A stretch of 8,675 nucleotides of DNA. It comes from Candidatus Aenigmatarchaeota archaeon. Its GTDB lineage: Archaea > Aenigmatarchaeota > Aenigmatarchaeia > GW2011-AR5 > WALA01. The notes below the pieces were generated by a model, which worked only from the letters and a program-made list of their open reading frames with translations, did not search any database and was not told where the DNA came from. Within the stretch, counting starts at the first letter, position 1. Every line of letters begins with the position of its first letter. Made by a program: the position numbers and the translations under genes. Of the stretch, positions 1-4,149 are shown in pieces. Location of the stretch: positions 1-8,675 of the forward strand of contig WALQ01000018.1 in the NCBI GenBank assembly GCA_015522745.1, in the 5' to 3' direction.

Positions 1-14
1 ATTAAGCACATCTG

Positions 15-35
15 TGATGATCATACTCGTCATCA
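15..35. repeat. Short inverted repeat upstream of tyrS promoter
   Basis: TGATGA (15-20) is mirrored by TCATCA (30-35) around a 9-base spacer. It lies just upstream of the purine-rich stretch that precedes the tyrS TATA box, so it could be an operator or part of a divergent promoter for a gene off the left edge. Six-base arms in AT-rich DNA can arise by chance, so the function is unknown. Confidence 0.2.
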
Positions 36-41
36 TAGAAA

Positions 42-60
42 GAAAGTAAAAGTTATAAAA
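42..60 (+). promoter_or_regulatory. tyrS promoter (BRE/TATA) for a leaderless transcript
   Basis: A TATA box TTATAAAA (53-60) is preceded by a purine-rich BRE-like stretch (about 42-51). The centre of the TATA box is about 25 bases before the A of the tyrS ATG at 82, which is the normal archaeal TATA-to-start-site distance. Transcription should therefore begin at or next to the start codon. No Shine-Dalgarno sequence precedes the ATG, which agrees with a leaderless message. Confidence 0.6.
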
Positions 61-81
61 GTATCTTGCTTATTCTATACT

Positions 82-1215
82 ATGGATACCGAAACAAGGC
101 TCAATCTCATTAAAAGAAATACAGAAGAAGTAATGACAGAGGAAGATTTAAAGAATTTGTTGGATAGCGGGACGAAACTTAAGCATTACATAGGTTTTGA
201 AATCTCTGGAAAAATCCATCTTGGTACTGGTTTAATGTGCATGTCAAAGGTTAAAGATTTTATGGATGCGGGTGTCGATGTTTCTTTGTTCTTGGCAGAT
301 TGGCACAGTTGGATTAATGATAAACTGGGCGGAGACAGGGAAACAATCAAAAAAGTAGCGGGTGGCTATTTTAAGGAAGGTTTGAAGGCAAGCTTAAAAT
401 GTGTGGGCGGAGATCCTGATAAATTAAAGTTTGTTTTGGGTTCGGATTTATATCACAACAATGACGATTACTGGGCGACAGTTATAGAGATTAGTAAATA
501 CACCACTTTAGCTAGAATCAGAAGGAGCATAACTATAATGGGTAGAAAAGAGGGGGATGCTGTTGATTTTGCTAAGTTGATTTATCCATCAATGCAGGTC
601 GCAGACATATTCGTTCAAGGGATAAATCTACCTCACGCTGGTTTGGATCAAAGAAAAGCTCAAGTAATTGCAAGAGATGTTGCGCTTAAACTAAAGATTA
701 GACCTATTGTGGATAACAACGGAAATAAAATTAAGCCTGTTTCGGTTCATCATCATTTGATTTTAGGCCTGGGAAAACCCCCTGTGTGGCCAGTCCCGAA
801 AGATAGATTACAGGAGCTATGGTCAGCGTTAAAAATGAGCAAATCAAAACCAGATACGTGCATCTTTATACATGACTCTCCAGAAGAAATAAGAAGAAAA
901 ATAAAAAATGCGTTTTGCCCTGAAGGCGAGGTTGAATTCAATCCAGTTTTAGATTGGGTAAAATATTTGATATTCAAAGACGAAAAATCAGAATTGTTTG
1001 TAGAAAGGCCCCAAAAATTTGGTGGAAATATAACCTATTACTCGTACGAAGATGTTGAAAAAGACTTTCTCACAAAAAAGCTGCATCCCATTGATTTAAA
1101 GAATGCTGTTGCTGAGAAACTAATTAAAATATTAGAACCTGCGAGAAAACATTTTGAACAACCAAGAGTCAAAAAGATGTTGGAAGAATTGGAACAAATG
1201 ATTATAAGTAGATAA
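82..1215 (+). CDS. tyrS: Tyrosyl-tRNA synthetase (archaeal, long crenarchaeal-like form)
   Basis: Cytoplasmic class I aminoacyl-tRNA synthetase that activates tyrosine with ATP and charges tRNA-Tyr. Of its 377 residues, the Rossmann catalytic core carries the HIGH-class signature as HLGT (residues 46-49, in GKIHLGTG) and a perfect KMSKS loop (251-255). The tyrosine-pocket block YPSMQ with Y168, Q172 and D175 is present, as is the downstream DQRK around Q190. The C-terminal part (about 265-355, including NAFCP, RPQKFGG and LHPIDLKNAVAEKL) matches archaeal TyrRS tRNA-binding regions. Short euryarchaeal enzymes have about 305-320 residues; the extra length here includes the VHHHLILGLGKP stretch before KMSKS, which recalls crenarchaeal or thaumarchaeal versions. 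The ATG at 82 is chosen because the TATA box sits 25 bases upstream. Codon use differs from its neighbours: all 17 arginines are AGA or AGG. Family assignment is firm; foreign origin is inferred. Confidence 0.95.
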   Translation: MDTETRLNLIKRNTEEVMTEEDLKNLLDSGTKLKHYIGFEISGKIHLGTGLMCMSKVKDFMDAGVDVSLFLADWHSWINDKLGGDRETIKKVAGGYFKEGLKASLKCVGGDPDKLKFVLGSDLYHNNDDYWATVIEISKYTTLARIRRSITIMGRKEGDAVDFAKLIYPSMQVADIFVQGINLPHAGLDQRKAQVIARDVALKLKIRPIVDNNGNKIKPVSVHHHLILGLGKPPVWPVPKDRLQELWSALKMSKSKPDTCIFIHDSPEEIRRKIKNAFCPEGEVEFNPVLDWVKYLIFKDEKSELFVERPQKFGGNITYYSYEDVEKDFLTKKLHPIDLKNAVAEKLIKILEPARKHFEQPRVKKMLEELEQMIISR

Positions 1216-1220
1216 TTTTT
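1216..1220 (+). terminator. Oligo-T terminator after tyrS
   Basis: Five T residues follow the TAA stop at once. Archaeal RNA polymerase commonly terminates at such U-runs without a hairpin. A second T5 run at 1258-1262 could serve as backup. Confidence 0.4.
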
Positions 1221-1326
1221 CTATATTGACAAGTTGTCTCACCAATGTTCATCTATATTTTTCTATGCCACCAACAATTTAACGGAACTCAACCATTAAT
1301 TTTAAAAACCTAAATCACCACAGAAC

Positions 1327-1335
1327 ATATTTAAA
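1327..1335 (+). promoter_or_regulatory. TATA box of histone gene
   Basis: ATATTTAAA is centred near 1331 and would place the start site around 1355-1358, giving a very short leader that just includes the ribosome-binding site. A second TATA-like run, TTTTAAAAA (1300-1308), would give a leader of about 40 bases; which one is used cannot be decided from sequence. Confidence 0.4.
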
Positions 1336-1356
1336 CATACGTGCAAAGAAAAATGA

Positions 1357-1364
1357 AGGAGGTG
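1357..1364 (+). promoter_or_regulatory. Strong Shine-Dalgarno of histone gene
   Basis: AGGAGGTG is a near full-length match to the archaeal 16S rRNA 3' end and sits 5 bases before the ATG at 1370. It fixes the start of this short gene and suggests high translation. It contrasts with the leaderless tyrS and spoIIM-like genes in the same window. Confidence 0.8.
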
Positions 1365-1369
1365 TTGAA

Positions 1370-1537
1370 ATGTACGTAGTAGCATCAAAGGTTAAAGAAC
1401 TCGTGAAATCCGAAGGAATGAACACAGCATCCGACTTTTCTGACGCGTTGTCAAAGAAAGTTGAGGAGCTCGTCAAAGCAGCAGCGGCGCGCGCGAAAGG
1501 AAACGGACGAAAAACAGTGCGAGCAATCGATTTGTAA
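1370..1537 (+). CDS. Minimal histone-fold DNA-binding protein (55 aa)
   Basis: A short protein of the archaeal histone superfamily that presumably binds and compacts DNA. Helix 1 is about residues 5-15 (SKVKELVKS), followed by the NTA loop, a long helix 2 (about 21-46, ending AAAARAKGNG), the loop RKTV (47-50), and a short RAIDL tail. The R47-K48-T49-V50 stretch and D54 reproduce the loop-2 arginine and aspartate pair of canonical archaeal histones, with the same seven-residue spacing. Canonical histones have about 66-69 residues and a full helix 3; here helix 3 is nearly absent, as in short archaeal histone-like proteins (DUF1931-type or truncated-helix-3 histones), so nucleosome-like stacking may not occur. 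The start is supported by a strong Shine-Dalgarno, and the gene has its own promoter and a downstream T-run. The fold is fairly certain; the oligomeric form is not known. Confidence 0.8.
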   Translation: MYVVASKVKELVKSEGMNTASDFSDALSKKVEELVKAAAARAKGNGRKTVRAIDL

Positions 1538-1539
1538 TC

Positions 1540-1545
1540 TTTTTT
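1540..1545 (+). terminator. Oligo-T run after histone gene
   Basis: Six T residues begin 2 bases after the histone TAA. This is a plausible archaeal U-run terminator. The adjoining TTTTTAAAC may also act as the TATA-like element of the next gene, which would make this a compact terminator-promoter overlap. Confidence 0.4.
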
Positions 1546-1549
1546 AAAC
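1541..1549 (+). promoter_or_regulatory. Possible TATA element of the HTH regulator gene
   Basis: TTTTTAAAC is centred about 35 bases before the ATG at 1580 and predicts a start site near 1570. A competing element, TTTAATAT (about 1555-1562), is too close to the ATG for normal spacing. Evidence is weak. Confidence 0.3.
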
Positions 1550-1579
1550 TTTCATTTAATATTTCAGTTGTGGTGGGGT

Positions 1580-2146
1580 ATGAAAGAGGAACTTTTTCAT
1601 CTCATAGTGGGGGATATAGTGTCTTCACAAGTCCCCTGGGTTGAGATGAAAAAATGGAGAAAGGCATTTAACGTTAAGGGAAAGGACGTTGCAAAGTCAA
1701 TAAACGTTTCACCTTCTGTTATAAGTGACTATGAGTCCGGGCGGCGCAAGAGTCCTGGGCTTGAAATGATTAAAAAAATTGTGCGCGCAATGATTGACCT
1801 CACCAGTGTCAAAGACTCTTACGACAAGGAAGTTGTTCAAAGGGATCTTGATTTTGAGTCATTGGCGCGCGACGTCGACGGCGCGATAGTCGTTCATCCG
1901 ATCGAAAAGCACGCCAATGGCGTTGTGTTTGCGGACGGCGCTTCAATTGGTAACTGCTTCGGTCTTTGCATAATCTCAGACATGGAAAATGCAGTTCTTA
2001 TATTTTCAATGTTGTCGTCCATACCGAATTTCTTCATAGTGAGCTCCGTTAGCGACGTCGAGAAGGCCATCGCACGCAAGTTCGGCTTCGGCGTCATAGT
2101 TGCTGACGTGAAGAAGGCGAAGGAAAAGCTCAATCGACCCGCTTGA
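1580..2146 (+). CDS. HTH (XRE-type) transcriptional regulator, COG1709-like
   Basis: A 188-residue predicted DNA-binding regulator. Residues about 24-73 form an XRE/Cro helix-turn-helix: WRKAFNVKGKDVAKSI (helices 1-2), then the recognition segment VSPSVISDYESGRRKSPG (43-60), a signature of a conserved archaeal regulator family (COG1709 type). The remainder (about 85-188) is a small alpha/beta domain, with VDGAIVVHP and FGVIVADVKKAKEKL as probable strands and helices. It has no recognised catalytic motif and could sense a ligand or mediate dimers. The reading frame is open to a TTG at 1568, but the ATG at 1580 aligns better with the family N-terminus and is preferred. No clear Shine-Dalgarno is seen at good spacing; only a G-rich run touches the ATG. 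The 3' end overlaps the methyltransferase gene tail to tail by 17 bases. Its targets are unknown. Confidence 0.8.
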   Translation: MKEELFHLIVGDIVSSQVPWVEMKKWRKAFNVKGKDVAKSINVSPSVISDYESGRRKSPGLEMIKKIVRAMIDLTSVKDSYDKEVVQRDLDFESLARDVDGAIVVHPIEKHANGVVFADGASIGNCFGLCIISDMENAVLIFSMLSSIPNFFIVSSVSDVEKAIARKFGFGVIVADVKKAKEKLNRPA

Positions 2147-2783
2147 ACACAGAAATCTTCATTCTTCCCATCAGTGGCAGCGCGTCGAGTAAAAACAAAA
2201 TTTTCGTCGCGAAACTCATTTTATCACTTCTGTTCCATATCGGCCGCTTGAAAACGAAAACGTTCTTCGTCTTCACGTGCCTGAATCCAATGCGCTCTAT
2301 GTCATCCATGAGGTCGCAGAAAAGATTCAGCCGTAGTTTACGCCCCACAATCCTTATCGTCTTTTGACTGTCCTTGCACTTCGACCACGGCGGCGCAAAC
2401 GTCTTGTCACGCGGTGTCGCGTAGGAAACTATGAGTGTTCCACCGCTCTTCAGAACGCGCCTTGCCTCGCTGACTATTCCAACGCCCGTTATGTTTAGAA
2501 CGGAGAACATTATGAGCGCCGTGTCGAACATGTTTTCAAACGGCAGCGCCCGCGCATCCGCGAGAACGTTTCTCCGCTTCGAGAGGCGCAGCATTTCAAG
2601 CGACGCGTCGGCGTTTACCCACGATTCGTGAAACCCAGTGCCGCCACCTATGTCTATGATTCGCCTGTGCGCATATTTTTTGATTATCCTCTTCTCTTCA
2701 TCACGCAAGTGCCTCGTGTATATGTTGTCGTGACGCGAGTTGTATATGAAAGCCGTTTCGTTGTAGAAATCTTTCGCATTCAT
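2130..2783 (-). CDS. SAM-dependent methyltransferase (class I, Methyltransf_11-like)
   Basis: A 217-residue class I methyltransferase. Motif I is RIIDIGGGTG (41-50), the SAM-binding glycine loop. It is followed by the NADASLEML block (57-65), motif II/III as ADARALPFENMFDTALIMFSVLN (split between 75 and 97), and the post-core ARRVLKSGGTLIVSY (107-121), typical of UbiE/Methyltransf_11-like enzymes. The C-terminal third (about 125-217) is basic (KTIRIVGRKLRLN, VFKRPIWNR) and probably shapes the substrate pocket; the basic character would suit an RNA or anionic substrate, but nothing proves it. It is the last gene of a minus-strand operon: its ATG overlaps the stop of the NifX-like gene as ATGA (2780-2783), indicating translational coupling, and a GAGG lies about 7 bases upstream of the ATG. 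The substrate cannot be assigned. Confidence 0.85.
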   Translation of the reverse strand: MNAKDFYNETAFIYNSRHDNIYTRHLRDEEKRIIKKYAHRRIIDIGGGTGFHESWVNADASLEMLRLSKRRNVLADARALPFENMFDTALIMFSVLNITGVGIVSEARRVLKSGGTLIVSYATPRDKTFAPPWSKCKDSQKTIRIVGRKLRLNLFCDLMDDIERIGFRHVKTKNVFVFKRPIWNRSDKMSFATKILFLLDALPLMGRMKISVFKRVD

Positions 2784-3115
2784 GAGTGGTCCTCACTTCT
2801 TTCACAAGGCTCGTTTTTTAAATTGCTCATATTTTCAATGGCGTCGCGCACGGTCCCCCGTGCACCCGTGAGTGCGCGTATGTCCATTTCCTTGAAAATC
2901 TCGATAGCCCGCTTTCCCATTCCACCGGAAATGATGATGTCAACCTCAAGCGACTTTATGAATTCCGGCACCTGCCCTGGTGAGTGAGCGACGTGGGGGT
3001 TTTTGACAGCGCGCACGTCGTCCCCATCCACTATGATGTAATAGGGGCATCGACCGAAGTGATCTGAAACGTTCGAATCGAGCGTTTCTCCCATTGATGC
3101 AACTGCAATTTTCAT
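2780..3115 (-). CDS. NifX/NifB-like small protein (dinitrogenase FeMo-cofactor biosynthesis family)
   Basis: A 111-residue single-domain protein of the Nitro_FeMo-Co family, to which small archaeal and Thermotoga proteins of the MTH1175 type belong. Diagnostic features are MKIAVAS at the N-terminus, the SDHFGRCPYYIIVD block (17-30), HSPGQVPEFIK (44-54), and DIIISGGMGKRAIEIFKE (59-76) with the family's glycine turn. C23 and H19 in the HFGRC block and the clustered histidines at 41 and 44 are possible metal or cluster ligands. The C-terminal tail ends with another cysteine (C104) and an acidic stretch. In nitrogen fixers, relatives carry FeMo-cofactor precursors; no nitrogenase gene is visible here, so a role in iron-sulfur or metal handling is more likely, but this is inferred. 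The start is set at the ATG (3115) because AGGTGAT lies 4 bases upstream; a GTG at 3124 is in frame but lies inside that site. Confidence 0.85.
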   Translation of the reverse strand: MKIAVASMGETLDSNVSDHFGRCPYYIIVDGDDVRAVKNPHVAHSPGQVPEFIKSLEVDIIISGGMGKRAIEIFKEMDIRALTGARGTVRDAIENMSNLKNEPCERSEDHS

Positions 3116-3119
3116 TTTT

Positions 3120-3126
3120 ATCACCT
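3120..3126 (-). promoter_or_regulatory. Shine-Dalgarno of NifX-like gene
   Basis: AGGTGAT on the minus strand matches the archaeal anti-Shine-Dalgarno and stands 4 bases before the ATG at 3115. It begins in the TAG stop codon of the upstream spoIIM-like gene, so termination and re-initiation are tightly linked. Confidence 0.7.
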
Positions 3127-3952
3127 AATAAAGAGATTCTATCATGGCCGCAAAAAATATGAGGACTTCAGCAACCATAAGAACTTCCAACGAGTCCATT
3201 ATAATTTGCGTCATTTCTTTTGTTTTGTGTTTCTCACGTATTATACTCACGGAGATTATGCCACCAGCGAACGCCCCTAGGAAGTACGCTGCTATCTCTG
3301 GTATTCCATGCAGCGATATCGAGAGCAGCGAGGTTGTTAGTCCGACTATATACGAGTATATTAGTCCGTGGGTTTTCTCGAGCTCGGCTATGGCAAGCGA
3401 CGAAAATACGCCTATTACGGACGCGTTCCACGCAAGTATGAAGAGCCCGGCCGCCCCGGAGAGCGATGAAAGTAAAAATATGAGCAGCAGTATTTTCGTG
3501 TTGTTCATAAATATTCTTGTGAAAGTTGTTGTGTTAATGTAATTTCCAGTCGTGTGATTGTGTATTGCCCGTATCGTTTTTACCTGCAATGAAAATGCAT
3601 CTTTTGATATTATATTGTAACTAGGAAAGAACGTGTAAACTATTGTTGTCGCGACCACAACCCCGAGGAAGAACCATGTGAAAATCATGAGTAGTTTTGA
3701 ATGCTCCTGAAAAGGAACCTTATGTTCATAGTCGATGTCCTTTTCCTCGCGTTCCTCTTCGAGTATAAACATTGATTGAAACAGAGGAACAAACATTATC
3801 GTTATGAATGCTATGGAAAGTATGGACGTTTCCGATGGAAAGAGCTCGTGCGCGATGAGTATAGATATTATCGTGTAAATCATTGATATTATGAATATTT
3901 CGAGCGGGTGCCGCTCCGCCTTCTTTGGCCCGACGAGCATTTCGAGTACCAT
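3125..3952 (-). CDS. SpoIIM/DUF95-family integral membrane protein
   Basis: A 275-residue polytopic membrane protein of the SpoIIM family. Hydrophobic segments lie at about residues 18-35, 42-63, 86-109, 152-174, 176-190, 198-237 (two segments) and 253-272. The family signature is in the C-terminal half: FLLSSLSGAAGLFILAWNAS (159-178), then HGIPEIAAYFLGAFAGGIIS (215-234), with the conserved His-Gly and Glu. In Bacillus, SpoIIM takes part in engulfment during sporulation; archaea do not sporulate, and the archaeal members have no established role, with membrane remodelling or transport often guessed. A charged cytoplasmic loop (EEEREEKDIDYEHK, 65-78) follows the second segment. It is the first gene of a three-gene operon. 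The ATG at 3952 is chosen because a TATA box lies 24 bases upstream, giving a leaderless message; M5 is an alternative start. Confidence 0.8.
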   Translation of the reverse strand: MVLEMLVGPKKAERHPLEIFIISMIYTIISILIAHELFPSETSILSIAFITIMFVPLFQSMFILEEEREEKDIDYEHKVPFQEHSKLLMIFTWFFLGVVVATTIVYTFFPSYNIISKDAFSLQVKTIRAIHNHTTGNYINTTTFTRIFMNNTKILLLIFLLSSLSGAAGLFILAWNASVIGVFSSLAIAELEKTHGLIYSYIVGLTTSLLSISLHGIPEIAAYFLGAFAGGIISVSIIREKHKTKEMTQIIMDSLEVLMVAEVLIFFAAMIESLY

Positions 3953-3970
3953 AATTATAATTGTCGAAGT

Positions 3971-3980
3971 AATTTATATT
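3971..3980 (-). promoter_or_regulatory. TATA box of the spoIIM-nifX-methyltransferase operon
   Basis: AATATAAATT on the minus strand is centred about 24 bases before the A of the ATG at 3952. This predicts a start site at the initiation codon itself and a leaderless operon message; no Shine-Dalgarno precedes the ATG. Divergent dnaG transcription starts about 100 bases away. Confidence 0.6.
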
Positions 3981-4026
3981 TGTGAGCGTTGATTACTCCA
4001 ATCGGGTATTTACACCATCTCCAACA

Positions 4027-4036
4027 TTTATATATT
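4027..4036 (+). promoter_or_regulatory. TATA box of the dnaG operon
   Basis: TTTATATATT is a good archaeal TATA box. Its centre (about 4031) predicts transcription start near 4056, about 94 bases before the dnaG ATG. That is unusually long compared with the leaderless genes beside it, and leaves room for the structured leader. Confidence 0.6.
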
Positions 4037-4055
4037 TTTCTTTCATCTTTCTATT

Positions 4056-4134
4056 AGGGTTATGTTCACGAACTTAGATTATAGTCAAATGATTCACCGG
4101 ATGATGAGGCTTATTCTAAGTTATGCGTAGCCCT
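4056..4134 (+). ncRNA. Structured 5' leader of dnaG (candidate cis-regulatory RNA)
   Basis: The 79 bases from the predicted start site fold into an interrupted hairpin. The outer stem is AGGGTTATG (4056-4064) with CGTAGCCCT (4126-4134): 9 pairs, two of them G-U. After an internal loop, AACTTAGA (4071-4078) pairs perfectly with TCTAAGTT (4115-4122). Further in, two pairs (4080-4081 with 4112-4113) and four pairs (4083-4086 with 4108-4111, one G-U) follow, separated by a T-T mismatch and a single bulged base. The terminal loop (4087-4107) includes CACC at 4095-4098, complementary to GGTG (4140-4143) of the dnaG ribosome-binding site. The structure ends 3 bases before that site. No known riboswitch or tRNA signature is recognised. 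Pairings are seen in the sequence; regulatory function is inferred. Confidence 0.4.
4062..4130 (+). CDS. Possible 22-codon leader ORF upstream of dnaG
   Basis: An ATG about 5 bases after the predicted transcription start opens a 22-codon frame ending in TAG at 4128-4130, 19 bases before the dnaG ATG. The peptide starts MFTNLDYSQM and has methionines at positions 1, 10, 14 and 15. Such a position would suit near-leaderless translation of a leader peptide, and ribosomes crossing it would unfold the hairpin that shares these bases. Nothing about the peptide is recognised and a frame this short can occur by chance. Confidence 0.2.
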   Translation: MFTNLDYSQMIHRMMRLILSYA

Positions 4135-4137
4135 AAA

Positions 4138-4143
4138 GAGGTG
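4138..4143 (+). promoter_or_regulatory. Shine-Dalgarno of dnaG
   Basis: GAGGTG lies 6 bases before the ATG at 4150. It decides the start: the in-frame ATG at 4123 is inside the leader hairpin and has no such site. GGTG here could alternatively pair with CACC in the leader loop. Confidence 0.7.
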
Positions 4144-4149
4144 TTAAGC

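Larger units (their letters stand above)
1216..1369. other. Intergenic region between tyrS and the histone gene
   Basis: This stretch has no credible ORF. A T5 run directly after the tyrS stop (1216-1220) and another at 1258-1262 are candidate archaeal oligo-T termination sites; both belong to a 9-base direct repeat TTTTTCTAT (1216-1224 and 1258-1266). Between them is the 11-base palindrome GACAAGTTGTC (1228-1238). The right half holds the histone promoter and ribosome-binding site, annotated separately. Confidence 0.5.

Noticed and set aside
1568..1579. TTG at 1568 as start of the HTH regulator
   Set aside because: It would add four residues (MWWG) not expected in the family; the ATG at 1580 gives the conserved N-terminus.
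3116..3124. GTG at 3124 as start of the NifX-like protein
   Set aside because: It lies within the AGGTGAT ribosome-binding site that serves the ATG at 3115, where the conserved MKIAVAS begins.
3144..3542. Plus-strand ORFs opposite the spoIIM-like gene
   Set aside because: They are complementary shadows of a strongly hydrophobic gene that carries the SpoIIM signature and has its own promoter.
4056..4134. The dnaG leader as a tRNA or C/D box guide RNA
   Set aside because: The outer stem looks like an acceptor stem and ATGATGA (4101-4107) resembles a C box, but there is no T-arm on either strand and no CTGA D box nearby.
4123..4149. Extended dnaG start at the ATG at 4123
   Set aside because: The nine extra residues are not in the family, the ATG lies inside the leader hairpin, and the Shine-Dalgarno at 4138-4143 serves the ATG at 4150.
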